A DNA stretch of 64,000 nucleotides. Source: Aulosira sp. FACHB-615 (GTDB lineage Bacteria > Cyanobacteriota > Cyanobacteriia > Cyanobacteriales > Nostocaceae). The translations under genes and the position numbers were made by a program. Below the pieces are notes generated by a model. It was given only the letters and a program-made list of their open reading frames with translations, ran no database searches and had not been told where the DNA came from. The stretch spans positions 1-64,000 of the forward strand of contig NZ_JACJSE010000021.1 of the NCBI RefSeq assembly GCF_014698045.1, in the 5' to 3' direction. This document shows, in pieces, positions 8,938-18,831 of the stretch. The stretch's first letter is position 1. Every line of letters starts with the position of its first letter.

Positions 8938-9459
8938 ATGGGAAAACAAACATTAGACATTTCACCCGTCGGGAGAGTCGAGGGTGATTTAGATGTTCGC
9001 GTGGAAATTGCCGACGGCTATGTAGTCAACGCCTGGACTCACGCCGAACTATTTCGCGGCTTTGAAATTATCCTCCGTGGCAAAGACCCCCAAGCCGGAT
9101 TAATTGTCACACCCCGGATTTGCGGTATTTGCGGCGGTTCTCACCTCACATCTGCATCCTGGGCATTGGATACAGCCTGGGGTACAGAAGTACCACGCAA
9201 CGCCATCTTAGCCAGAAACCTCGGTCAAATTGTCGAAACTATCCAAAGTATCCCCCGTTACTTTTATGGATTATTCGCCATTGACTTAACAAATAAAAAC
9301 TACCGTAGTAGTCGCTTCTATGATGAAGCAGTCCGCCGCTTTTCTGCGTTCACCGGGAAATCTTACGAACTCGGTGTGACCATTTCCGCCAAACCCGTAG
9401 AAATTTACGCTCTACTAGGTGGACAATGGCCGCACAGCAGTTATATGGAAATAAATTAG
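8938..9459 (+). CDS. hupL: Uptake hydrogenase large subunit, 5' exon-like part (interrupted)
   Basis: This encodes residues 1-170 of HupL and then three element-derived residues (E-I-N) and a stop. A strong ribosome site (GGAGAGGAG) precedes ATG 8938. The N-terminal nickel-binding motif RICGICGGSH is present with Cys62, Cys65 and His69. The frame runs into the 16-bp att repeat at 9433-9448. Joining to 17250 at the shared ATG codon (9445 and 17250) gives an uninterrupted 531-residue HupL, the usual length. In vegetative cells only this truncated protein could be made; after XisC excision in heterocysts the full gene forms. Confidence 0.96.
   Translation: MGKQTLDISPVGRVEGDLDVRVEIADGYVVNAWTHAELFRGFEIILRGKDPQAGLIVTPRICGICGGSHLTSASWALDTAWGTEVPRNAILARNLGQIVETIQSIPRYFYGLFAIDLTNKNYRSSRFYDEAVRRFSAFTGKSYELGVTISAKPVEIYALLGGQWPHSSYMEIN
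9433..9448 (+). other. hupL-element recombination site, left (attL)
   Basis: CACAGCAGTTATATGG is identical to the 16-bp direct repeat known at the hupL element of Nostoc sp. PCC 7120 (from memory). It matches the right copy at 17238-17253 in 15 of 16 positions, with 13 contiguous identical bases (AGCAGTTATATGG). It lies inside hupL codons 166-171. Confidence 0.93.
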
Positions 9460-9683
9460 GAAATGGCTTATGTAGTAAGGATTTGCCAGGATAGGTGGAA
9501 TGATTCCCTCAGTTTTCCTTAAATTAGGCAATAAACCCACTCAAACAACATCATAAATCCATTTATTTTTATCTACTAAAAGTTATTTGCTTTTCTCAGG
9601 CGTTACCTAACTTTTCCCTACATAGCCTCGCTCCAACCCCAAAATCATCTAAACTCAAAGTGTCCGCTAACCCTCAAAGTCTT

Positions 9684-11240
9684 ATGCCTCGCTGGTTTAA
9701 TATTGCAGGCCCTTGTAACCCTGAAAAGCACTACACCATCTCAGCCACAAGTCGCCTTCCTGACTTGTCAATGCTGATTGAACAAGAAAGTTATTTTGTT
9801 CTTCATGCACCACGACAAACAGGGAAAACCACCGCAATGTTAGCCCTAGCACAGCAACTTACCGATACAGGACGTTATGCAGCAGTAGTGGTATCGGTAG
9901 AAGTGGGAAGTGCTTTTAATCATGATCCAGGCGCGGCAGAATTGGCGATTTTGGGAACTTGGTATGATACGATTTCTATCCGCTTATCTAATGAATTACA
10001 ACCACCTGTTAAGCAATGGCAAAAGGAAGAACCAGGAAACAGAATTAAGGCTTTTTTGCAAGGTTGGGCAAAAGCTTTACCTCGACCTTTGGTAGTATTT
10101 ATAGATGAAATTGATTCCCTACAAGACCAAACACTAATTTCAGTATTGCGGCAATTACGAGATGGTTTTCCCAATCGTCCAGAAAATTTTCCCTCATCGG
10201 TAGGATTAATTGGTTTAAGGGATGTGCGAGATTATAAAGTGGCATCCGGTGGTAGTGACAGGTTAAACACATCCAGTCCTTTTAATATTAAAGTCACTTC
10301 CATTACTTTGCGAAATTTTAATGCCGAGGAAGTTGCAGAACTATATCAACAACATACAGCAGAAACAGGACAAATTTTCACACCAGAAGCCACAGCAACA
10401 GCCTTTGATTTAACTCAAGGACAACCTTGGTTAGTGAATGCTCTGGCTAAAGAAGTTGTGGAAAAAATGGTGAAGGATAGAAGTATTGCTATTACAAAAG
10501 AGCATATTTTACAAGCGAAAGAAATATTAATTGCTCGTCAAGATACTCATCTTGATAGTTTAGCTGAACGCTTACGAGAACCAAGGATAAAAGCAATTAT
10601 CGAGCCGATGTTAGCGGGTTTGGAATTGGGGGATATACCCAATGATGATATTCAATTTGTGATTGATTTAGGTTTATGTAAAATGCACCCCCAAGGTGGA
10701 TTAACCATTGCTAATCCCATTTATCGGGAAGTTTTACCCAGAGTGTTAACGGTGACACCAATGGCTTCCCTACCAGTTATTGCACCAACTTGGTTAACCC
10801 CAGAAGGAGAATTAAATTTAGATGCGTTACTGGCAGCATTTCTCAAGTTTTGGCGACAGCATGGAGAACCATTATTAGGTAGCACTGGGTATCATGAAAT
10901 TGCCCCCCACATCGTATTAATGGCTTTCTTGCATCGGGTGATCAATGGTGGTGGAGTCTTGGAGAGGGAATATGCAATTGGTAGTGACAGAATGGATTTA
11001 TGTCTGCGTTACAAAGATGTCACGTTAGGTATTGAGTTAAAGGTATGGCGGGAGAAAAAGCGTGACCCCCAAGCTGAGGGGATTGAGCAATTAGAATCCT
11101 ATTTAGCCCGTTTGGGGTTGGATTTTGGTTGGTTATTTGTGTTTGACAGGCGTAAAAATGCCCTCCCAATGGAAGAACGTTTGTCAACTCAGGTTGTGGT
11201 GACACAAAATCAGCGCAGGATTACTGTGATTCGGGCTTGA
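9684..11240 (+). CDS. AAA ATPase with C-terminal PD-(D/E)XK nuclease-like domain (copy 1)
   Basis: A 518-residue protein. The N-terminal AAA+ domain has Walker A APRQTGKTT at about 45-53 and Walker B VVFIDEIDSL near 140. The C-terminal ~110 residues carry a PD-(D/E)XK pattern: REYAIGSDRMDLCL, IELKVWR, then EQLESYLARLG and GWLFVFDRR. Proteins of this AAA-ATPase-like/PDDEXK type are common in cyanobacteria and bacteroidetes, and their substrate is unknown. ATG 9684 is chosen because the second copy at 12728 starts at the equivalent codon and has lost the earlier GTG. It is almost identical to that copy over most of its length; divergence concentrates around residues 15-35 and 95-130. Confidence 0.85.
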   Translation: MPRWFNIAGPCNPEKHYTISATSRLPDLSMLIEQESYFVLHAPRQTGKTTAMLALAQQLTDTGRYAAVVVSVEVGSAFNHDPGAAELAILGTWYDTISIRLSNELQPPVKQWQKEEPGNRIKAFLQGWAKALPRPLVVFIDEIDSLQDQTLISVLRQLRDGFPNRPENFPSSVGLIGLRDVRDYKVASGGSDRLNTSSPFNIKVTSITLRNFNAEEVAELYQQHTAETGQIFTPEATATAFDLTQGQPWLVNALAKEVVEKMVKDRSIAITKEHILQAKEILIARQDTHLDSLAERLREPRIKAIIEPMLAGLELGDIPNDDIQFVIDLGLCKMHPQGGLTIANPIYREVLPRVLTVTPMASLPVIAPTWLTPEGELNLDALLAAFLKFWRQHGEPLLGSTGYHEIAPHIVLMAFLHRVINGGGVLEREYAIGSDRMDLCLRYKDVTLGIELKVWREKKRDPQAEGIEQLESYLARLGLDFGWLFVFDRRKNALPMEERLSTQVVVTQNQRRITVIRA

Positions 11241-11311
11241 GTATTTTGTATGATTGATTTGTTTGTTTGAGCGATCGCTTTTCTCAAATATGTTTAACAG
11301 TGAAATTATAA

Positions 11312-11337
11312 GGTGCGTTACATTCCATTAACGCACC
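11312..11337. repeat. Dispersed palindrome GGTGCGTTA...TAACGCACC
   Basis: A 9-bp stem with an 8-base loop followed by CTAC. Related copies occur near 14460 (decayed), 42533, 42729 and 44811. It may act as a terminator-like hairpin after the ATPase gene, but there is no T-run, so I list it as a dispersed palindromic repeat. Confidence 0.65.
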
Positions 11338-11352
11338 CTACTGGATTGGCGA

Positions 11353-11451
11353 TCATGCTTCAAAATCTCTTCTTTTTAACTCTTCCAAAAGAGCAATACG
11401 ATATGATTCTTTTCTGAATTGTCTTTCTCTTTCCACTTCTTCTCTACTCAT
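11353..11451 (-). CDS. Possible 32-residue charged peptide
   Basis: A short frame, MSREEVERERQFRKESYRIA followed by 12 residues ending in RRDFEA, lies 21 bp downstream of the HEPN-like gene on the same strand. It is highly charged and helical. A weak AGG lies just upstream of the ATG. It may be a small partner protein of the HEPN gene or a decayed gene end. Confidence 0.3.
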   Translation of the reverse strand: MSREEVERERQFRKESYRIALLEELKRRDFEA

Positions 11452-11472
11452 AGAACCTGATTCTATTAGACT

Positions 11473-12441
11473 TTATTCCAATTTCAACATCTCATTTTTC
11501 AATATCGACATAACTTCGTCATTTGTATGTTCAGCATACAACCTCTCAACCCATTTATTAAACTCTTTATCTCTTTGCTTTTGTTTTGAGATGACTTGTG
11601 TATCAAGACAGTTCAAGCAATAATACATAGTTTCATCATCTGAAATGTTATTTCTTATTCTTGTTTCTGAACCACAGGATGAGCATTTTGTATCGTATGG
11701 TTCAAAGGGTAAAAATGAAAATTCTTCATTATCTTTCTCTTGTTTTCTCGTATTTTTCAAATAATCAATTTTTGCAATTTTTTCATCACAGACAAAACAC
11801 TTACAATCTTTATGATCATCCTTAAAGACTACGAAACCAAGTGACCGACAACTCGGACATACAACAAGAATTCCATTATTACTTTCAGTAATCCCATTAA
11901 TTACTGGCTCGAACTTTTTTAGCCTTTGCCGTTTATATTCTTCATAACTAGTTGCAATTGATTTTATCTGCCCAAACTTTTTTTGTTGTTCAACTGTACT
12001 CTTGTCAATTAGGTGTTTATCCCAGAAATTTATAATTTCATCTAATGCTGAAGCAATAGTTTCTTTACATTCACTGATAGATACTTTTACCTCAAAATGC
12101 TCAAATCTATTTCTTAAGGCTCGAAGCATTTTAAATGGTTTGTCGTTAATATCAATGTTTAGAATACCCTTAAGCCTTTTAAGCAACTCATCATGATAGA
12201 TACTTACAAAATCCCCACTTTGAAGCTTCCTGGGATCTGCACTACTAACATCTTGAAATATTAAGCTCCAATGCTCTTGTCTAAGTTTTTCTTTTAGTAA
12301 TAATTCAATTCCTGAGTAGAGATGTAATATGGAATATTTAAGAAAGTGTGGAGATTCAAGACGATTAAGAAATAATGGACGTACTGCCTCAAGAATATAA
12401 TCTATGCCATTATCTAGCAAACTTAATATAATGTTTTCCAT
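11473..12441 (-). CDS. HEPN-like N-terminal domain with two C-terminal zinc ribbons
   Basis: A 322-residue protein. The first ~145 residues are helical and contain RNRFEH near residue 110, which fits the HEPN ribonuclease motif R-(N/D/H)-x3-H, with an upstream SILHLYSGIELLLKEKL helix typical of HEPN/MAE_28990-like proteins. The C-terminal half has two zinc-binding clusters: CPSC...CKCFVC and CSSC...YCLNC. HEPN domains are RNA-cleaving or RNA-binding modules frequent in toxin and defence genes. It sits between the two AAA/PD-(D/E)XK copies, on the opposite strand, inside the hupL element. The HEPN call rests on the motif and helical context only. Confidence 0.6.
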   Translation of the reverse strand: MENIILSLLDNGIDYILEAVRPLFLNRLESPHFLKYSILHLYSGIELLLKEKLRQEHWSLIFQDVSSADPRKLQSGDFVSIYHDELLKRLKGILNIDINDKPFKMLRALRNRFEHFEVKVSISECKETIASALDEIINFWDKHLIDKSTVEQQKKFGQIKSIATSYEEYKRQRLKKFEPVINGITESNNGILVVCPSCRSLGFVVFKDDHKDCKCFVCDEKIAKIDYLKNTRKQEKDNEEFSFLPFEPYDTKCSSCGSETRIRNNISDDETMYYCLNCLDTQVISKQKQRDKEFNKWVERLYAEHTNDEVMSILKNEMLKLE

Positions 12442-12727
12442 CTCTTTGCTTATATGTATAACTTGTACTGATGTACATCAACATACCAAGAACTTTTTTG
12501 CAGATCATCAATATCCACATATTATACAGACATTTTCCAGATAACTACCTAAATCTGGGTGGATAGCAATAAATTCTCTGGCTATTATCTTTTCCCAAGT
12601 AATAGACGGAATGATTCGGTATATCTACCCGATGTTCATACAAACAAAAATCCTCAATTAGCCCTTCCTGCCATCCCCAATCTTAAAATCGTCTAAACTC
12701 AAAGTATCCGCTAACTGCCAAAATCCT

Positions 12728-14278
12728 ATGTCTCGCTGGTTTAATATTGCAGGCCCTTGTAAAGACGATATCCACTATATGCTCTCTCCAACAATACGAT
12801 TACCAGATTTGGAGGAGCTAATTCGACAGCGTAGTTATTTTGTCGTTCATGCACCGCGACAAACAGGGAAAACCACAGCAATGTTAGCCCTAGCACAGCA
12901 ACTTACCGCCACAGGACGTTATGCAGCAGTAATGGTATCTGCGGAAGTGGGAAGTGCTTTCAATCATGACCCCAGTGCAGCAGAATTAGCGATTTTGGGA
13001 ACTTGGCGTAATACAATTGAGGATAACTTACCCCCAGAACTACAACCCCCAGCTTGGGTTTATAATGCCCCTGGGCAGAGAATTGGCGAAAATTTAAGAG
13101 CTTGGTCAAAAGCTATAAATCGTCCGTTAGTATTATTTATAGATGAAATTGATTCCCTACAAGACCAAACACTAATTTCAGTTTTACGACAGTTACGTGA
13201 AGGCTATCGCAGTCGTCCAGAAAATTTCCCCTCATCCGTGGGATTAATTGGTTTAAGAGATGTCCGGGATTATAAGGTAGCATCAGGTGGGAGTGACAGG
13301 TTAAACACATCCAGTCCTTTTAATATTAAAGTCAGTTCCATTACTCTGCGAAATTTTAATGCCGAGGAAGTTGTAGAACTATATCAACAACATACAGAAC
13401 AGACAGGACAAATTTTCACAACAGAAGCAACAGCAACAGCCTTTGATTTAACCCAAGGACAACCTTGGTTAGTTAATGCCCTTGCTAAGGAAGTTGTGGA
13501 AAAGATGGTTAAAGATAGAAGTATTGCTATTACTAAAGAACATATTTTACAAGCAAAAGAAATATTAATTGCCCGTCAAGATACTCATCTTGATAGTTTA
13601 GCTGAACGCTTACGAGAACCAAGGATCAAAGCAATTATCGAGCCGATGTTAGCGGGTTTGGAATTGGGGGATATACCCAATGATGATATTCAATTTGTGA
13701 TTGATTTAGGTTTATGTAAAATGCACCCCCACGGTGGATTAACTATTGCTAATCCCATTTATCGGGAAGTTTTACCCAGGGTATTAACAGTGACACCAAT
13801 GGCTTCCCTACCAGTGATTGCACCAACTTGGTTAACTCCAGAAGGAGAATTAAATATAGATGCGTTACTTGCAGCATTTCTCAAGTTTTGGCGACAGCAC
13901 GGAGAACCGTTATTAGGTAGCACTAGCTATCATGAAATTGCACCGCATATTGTATTGATGGCTTTCTTGCATCGTGTGGTTAATGGTGGTGGCATTTTGG
14001 AGAGGGAATATGCAATTGGTAGTGACAGAATGGATTTATGTCTGCGTTACAAAGGTGTGATATTAGGTATCGAGTTAAAGGTATGGCGGGAGAAAAAGCG
14101 CGATCCCCAAGCTGAGGGGATTGAGCAGTTGGAATCCTATTTAGGGCGTTTGGGGTTAGATTTTGGTTGGTTATTTGTGTTTGACAGGCGGAAAAATGCC
14201 TTGCCAATGGAAGAACGTTTATCAACTCAGGTTGTGCTGACACAACATCAGCGTCGGATTACTGTGATTCGGGCTTGA
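12728..14278 (+). CDS. AAA ATPase with C-terminal PD-(D/E)XK nuclease-like domain (copy 2)
   Basis: A 516-residue near-duplicate of the gene at 9684-11240, with the same Walker A (APRQTGKTT), Walker B (LVLFIDEIDSL) and PD-(D/E)XK signature (GSDRMDLCL, IELKVWR). The duplication extends beyond the coding region: the leader (CTAAACTCAAAG) and the trailer through the GGTGC(G/A)TTAC palindrome are shared, giving direct repeats of about 1.7 kb. Differences lie mainly around residues 15-35 and 95-130, perhaps specificity regions. The trailer of this copy contains an extra imperfect ~70-bp tandem repeat (about 14310-14425) rich in GCGATC. Confidence 0.85.
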   Translation: MSRWFNIAGPCKDDIHYMLSPTIRLPDLEELIRQRSYFVVHAPRQTGKTTAMLALAQQLTATGRYAAVMVSAEVGSAFNHDPSAAELAILGTWRNTIEDNLPPELQPPAWVYNAPGQRIGENLRAWSKAINRPLVLFIDEIDSLQDQTLISVLRQLREGYRSRPENFPSSVGLIGLRDVRDYKVASGGSDRLNTSSPFNIKVSSITLRNFNAEEVVELYQQHTEQTGQIFTTEATATAFDLTQGQPWLVNALAKEVVEKMVKDRSIAITKEHILQAKEILIARQDTHLDSLAERLREPRIKAIIEPMLAGLELGDIPNDDIQFVIDLGLCKMHPHGGLTIANPIYREVLPRVLTVTPMASLPVIAPTWLTPEGELNIDALLAAFLKFWRQHGEPLLGSTSYHEIAPHIVLMAFLHRVVNGGGILEREYAIGSDRMDLCLRYKGVILGIELKVWREKKRDPQAEGIEQLESYLGRLGLDFGWLFVFDRRKNALPMEERLSTQVVLTQHQRRITVIRA

Positions 14279-14486
14279 GTATTTTGTATGATTGATTTGT
14301 TTGGATATTGCGCGATCGCAGTTAATCGCAGTTAAGGAAGCGCAAGATAATGGATTTTGAGCGATCGCGTTAACCCAATATTAGCGATCACTGTTAATCA
14401 CAGTTAAGGAAGCACAAGAAAGATCGCTTTTCCCAAAGATGTTTAACGGTAAAATTATAAGGTGCATTACATTTCATTAAAGCACC

Positions 14487-15545
14487 CTACAGAATTGGCG
14501 ATCGCACTTGTGTATTAATTGATTTCATGACAAATAAACGTAACATAACTAATAAAATAATGGAATAATGCGGAATCTTTCTAATCAATTTTAAGAGATT
14601 GTTCTGATTTGAAATATTGATTTTTTCATTTTCTGAGATATGCAGCAAGCAAATATCTAATTCTTCAAAGAAATGCGACTCTTCAACATTGAGAACTACA
14701 GGTAAATCTTTTCTGATAGAGTTGTTGACTTTTCTTATTGTAGATATGTAGTAGTCACGAGCATCTAGCCCAAGCAATGCAAGGAGTTTATCATTACTTT
14801 TATGCTTGAAGTATGTCATGCTGAAAATCATCAGCAAGAAGAACTTGCAGAGTAATCTTGCCTTTAATCCATTAGAAAGTTGTAGTTGGGATTTAATAAT
14901 TGCACCAAAAAAATCTCCATGTCGATTCTCATCTTCACTCCATGATTTATAGAAGCTAAAAAGAGGATAAATGGAGTATTCAGGATGAGATTCTAAATGC
15001 TCGAAAATAGTTATGTAATAACAGCTAGAAATTCTCTCAGACAGATAAGTAGAGTAGATAAACCATGAAAAAGGTAGAAAAACATATTTTCTATGTTCTT
15101 TCTTTAGAAAACCCAATCCAGGTTTAATATGAAAATCTAAGAAGGCTTTATTTAAAAAACTAGCGTGACGAGCTTCATCACGAGACATCAGAGAGAATCC
15201 ATCTGAGAGGACACTGTTTGTTTCTTTAAGTTCATATGATAGTTCTTTGTAAAGGATAAATCCTGAGTACTCAGCAGCACAGTACATTTTTAGAAGTTTA
15301 ATTATGAGTTCTCGCGCCTCACCTTGAATGTGATCCCAAGATTGAACAAATCTCTCGTCACGTATATACTTGTCTTTAGTGTAGTCGTTCTTTAGATTGG
15401 AGATAGCAGTACTAAAGGCTTCTTGAAATCTTGAGGTATCAGTACTAGAAAGTTTTCCGATATTAGTTGTATAAAATCCTACGGAAATGAGAGTTTCTTT
15501 CGCTAAAATCTCGGTGTTTGACTGTGTGTTTTCAACATATCCCAT
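14487..15545 (-). CDS. AcsF/ChlE-like Mg-protoporphyrin monomethyl ester oxidative cyclase paralogue
   Basis: A 352-residue protein clearly homologous to AcsF, the aerobic diiron cyclase that forms ring E of chlorophyll. Seen: ETLISVGFYTTNIGKL, a QSWDHIQGEARELIIKLLKMY segment (cut short here), AEYSGFILYKELSYEL, the diiron motif SRDEARHASFLNKA, YLSERISSCYYITIFEHLE, the second diiron motif DENRHGDFFGAI, and GLDARDYYIST. All usual diiron carboxylate/histidine motifs are kept and the length is near the usual ~358. AAAGGA precedes the start. The protein is diverged, with a Cys/Ser/Asn-rich middle, so it is a paralogue of the housekeeping enzyme. It lies in the hupL element beside xisC and would be lost from heterocysts on excision. 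Confidence 0.9.
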   Translation of the reverse strand: MGYVENTQSNTEILAKETLISVGFYTTNIGKLSSTDTSRFQEAFSTAISNLKNDYTKDKYIRDERFVQSWDHIQGEARELIIKLLKMYCAAEYSGFILYKELSYELKETNSVLSDGFSLMSRDEARHASFLNKAFLDFHIKPGLGFLKKEHRKYVFLPFSWFIYSTYLSERISSCYYITIFEHLESHPEYSIYPLFSFYKSWSEDENRHGDFFGAIIKSQLQLSNGLKARLLCKFFLLMIFSMTYFKHKSNDKLLALLGLDARDYYISTIRKVNNSIRKDLPVVLNVEESHFFEELDICLLHISENEKINISNQNNLLKLIRKIPHYSIILLVMLRLFVMKSINTQVRSPIL

Positions 15546-15660
15546 ATTCTAAATCCTTTATTAAATGTCAGTCTCCATACTACTTCAAGAGAAGAACCTT
15601 AGCAATTCCTGAGTCTCAGATCAGGAATTTGATTGGAAGTGTTGCAGTCTAACTATTTAT

Positions 15661-17121
15661 TTAGACATTCTCCAACAATTTCAACTTTTCCACCTCTAAC
15701 CTCAACCTCTCATTCTCCATCCTTAAAGCCAATATTTCATTCTTCTGCAACTCAATTAACGACTTTTGACTAATTACCTCACCAAAGGCTTTTTTCCGAT
15801 TTTCAATCCCAAACCATCTTTGATAAGTTTTTGTATGCTCATCAACAGTATGACCTAAATTATCTGCTGCGGCTTTAATGGGTATTCCTTGAAGATGCGC
15901 TCGAATTGCACAAGCATGACGTAAATCATAAGGTTGAAACTCAATTCCCACTTTTCTAAACCATCTGGATATATCTCTCCGCATCCAATTAATATTTTGT
16001 ACAGAGGCAATTTTTGCCACCTTTTGTTCTAAAATATTTAATGGTTTGGGATTTTTTAAATCAAATAATTCTATCCATTCAGCTACAAAAGGAAGAACTT
16101 CTCGATATCCAGTTTTTGTATTTTTATTCACTTTCCAAGTGTGGTCTATATTTTGGGGAGACATCCACCAATTAATATCCGGTTCTACAAATAATTCCCT
16201 TGGTCTTAACCCATAAGTCGCTAACATTCCATATACCCAACGCCACATTTCCCAAGTGTCTATTTCATCACTAATATTTGTATTTTTGCGGTTAAGGGCG
16301 AATTTTTCAAATAATTCAAAAGCAGATATTATTTTTTCATCATCAGGGATTTCTCGATAAGCAGGGGTGACATTATCACGTTTAACATCGAGTTTAAATC
16401 CTAAATTAAAGGTTTTAATCAAAACAGAAGTTACCGCAATCAGTTCATTTTTTTTATTCCCCTGAACTGAATTAATAATTTCCTCAAAATTTTCTTTTGT
16501 GGCTACATAAGTGAGAGGGAAGTTTCTTTTGATGACAGATATGTAGTTAGCAAAAGTATTTTGACTGGTGATACTTTTCTGACGTGTTTGGTAATATTTT
16601 TCTTCAAATGTATCTAATAATTCCCTAATTGTTTTTATTTCTTGCTTTTCTCTAGATTTAATTCCTAAATACTTTTCATTCCACTGGAAAGTGTGACGAG
16701 CAATTAATTTACCCAACTCATAACTTTCCTCAATTGCAGTTTTTAATCCCTCTAAATTTGCTGGTATCCCTAGAGACAAGTCATACTGTTTTTTTTGCTT
16801 ACCTGAATTTCCATCGCCTGGTTTTAAGGGTAGGGTAGCTCGTAATTGGAGAGAATTGCCAGTTTGTTTAATGCTAACTCTTATTCTCTCCCTTTTTAAA
16901 TTAGTATTGGCTTCGACTAACTTTTGTTCAAAAACTGCTTGATACTGTAATTCCGTTGCTTTTATTTTCGCCATTGTTCCCCTATAGCTACCGTCTGTGG
17001 TGTTCTGCGGCTCAAAATCGGCAAATATATCGGCGAATAAGTCGGTTAAATCTGCATTTACATATTCATGTGTAGATGTGGAATATGTTTCCTCGCAATT
17101 ACCCTGATTTTCTCGGCTCAT
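15661..17121 (-). CDS. xisC: Site-specific recombinase XisC (hupL-element excision)
   Basis: A 486-residue tyrosine-recombinase-type protein that excises the hupL element during heterocyst development. C-terminal catalytic motifs seen: YGLRPRELF (first Arg), PYDLRHACAIR (box with Arg, where the usual His of HxxR is Tyr), LGHTVDEHTKTY with the nucleophile Tyr in the TYQRW region. The R-Y-R-Y tetrad is what I remember for XisA/XisC. The C-terminal ~35 residues (LQKNEILALRMENERLRLEV...) form a coiled coil. It sits 116 bp inside the right att site and is transcribed opposite to hupL, the expected position. Confidence 0.95.
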   Translation of the reverse strand: MSRENQGNCEETYSTSTHEYVNADLTDLFADIFADFEPQNTTDGSYRGTMAKIKATELQYQAVFEQKLVEANTNLKRERIRVSIKQTGNSLQLRATLPLKPGDGNSGKQKKQYDLSLGIPANLEGLKTAIEESYELGKLIARHTFQWNEKYLGIKSREKQEIKTIRELLDTFEEKYYQTRQKSITSQNTFANYISVIKRNFPLTYVATKENFEEIINSVQGNKKNELIAVTSVLIKTFNLGFKLDVKRDNVTPAYREIPDDEKIISAFELFEKFALNRKNTNISDEIDTWEMWRWVYGMLATYGLRPRELFVEPDINWWMSPQNIDHTWKVNKNTKTGYREVLPFVAEWIELFDLKNPKPLNILEQKVAKIASVQNINWMRRDISRWFRKVGIEFQPYDLRHACAIRAHLQGIPIKAAADNLGHTVDEHTKTYQRWFGIENRKKAFGEVISQKSLIELQKNEILALRMENERLRLEVEKLKLLENV

Positions 17122-17237
17122 TCCCTAAATATTCCCTTATTTATAAACCGAAATGGTGAAAATAAAATGTTCTTGTCGAGCAAAATTACTTTACACAATA
17201 AGTTACTCAGTAACATTTTTAATATATCACCAGTTGT

Positions 17238-17249
17238 CATAGCAGTTAT

Positions 17250-17253
<4 letters not shown>
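17238..17253 (+). other. hupL-element recombination site, right (attR)
   Basis: CATAGCAGTTATATGG differs from the left copy only at its third base (T for C). In the hupL frame that base is the third position of a His codon (CAC/CAT), so the protein is the same wherever crossover occurs. Together the two sites define a 7,805-bp excision. Confidence 0.93.
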
Positions 17254-18338
<1,085 letters not shown>

Positions 18339-18415
18339 GTTTAAACGCCGAGAGTTTTTTATGAGTATGGCTAATGGCTATTTGTTATTTAGTCATTAGC
18401 TTATTCCATATCACA

Positions 18416-18625
18416 TCAAGCTTGAGAATTACCACGAAAACGTTCCATAAATTCAGGATAATTATCCAAATCTTGCAATGATTCTAATGGTGGCATTTCA
18501 ATCCAATTTGCCTCCGCGTGCAATTTATCTATATAAGCATAAAAAGCTTCTTGGTCATCCCGATGAGCAAGAACATAATCATGTAATTCTTTCTGACTCA
18601 TAGCTTGAAAGTTAGGCTTACTCAT
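18416..18625 (-). CDS. Small DUF6887-like protein
   Basis: A 69-residue acidic protein beginning MSKPNFQAMSQKELHDYVLA, with the SQKELxxYVLxHRDDxEAFYxYID pattern of a small cyanobacterial family (DUF6887, from memory). ATG 18625 overlaps the stop of the preceding gene in ATGA, so the two are translationally coupled. The pair recurs in cyanobacterial genomes like a toxin-antitoxin pair, but no activity is known to me. Confidence 0.7.
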   Translation of the reverse strand: MSKPNFQAMSQKELHDYVLAHRDDQEAFYAYIDKLHAEANWIEMPPLESLQDLDNYPEFMERFRGNSQA

Positions 18626-18831
18626 CCGATGTACCTCCACCGTCCGTTAGGGTATATTTCTATAATATTTTCCTCGCCAGCCAGCAAGAATATATTTCCT
18701 GTTCGTTCATCCATACGAACAATATTGATAGGTAAATAAAGTTTTGTAAACCAGCAGCACAATATATAACACTGCGTTTTTTGTTCTGGTGTAGGGATAG
18801 TTTTAACTCCTTGTGGATATTTTGAAAGCAC
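18622..18831 (-). CDS. Small DUF6888-like protein
   Basis: A 69-residue protein with PTPEQKTQCYILC, LYLPINIVRMDERTGNIFLLAGEE and IEIYPNGRWRYIG, the pattern of a cyanobacterial family usually followed by a DUF6887-type gene (DUF6888, from memory). It overlaps the downstream gene by 4 bp and the 3' end of the upstream membrane-protein gene by 29 bp. A GTG start at 18831 is used; the conserved part begins at about residue 12. Confidence 0.68.
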   Translation of the reverse strand: MLSKYPQGVKTIPTPEQKTQCYILCCWFTKLYLPINIVRMDERTGNIFLLAGEENIIEIYPNGRWRYIG

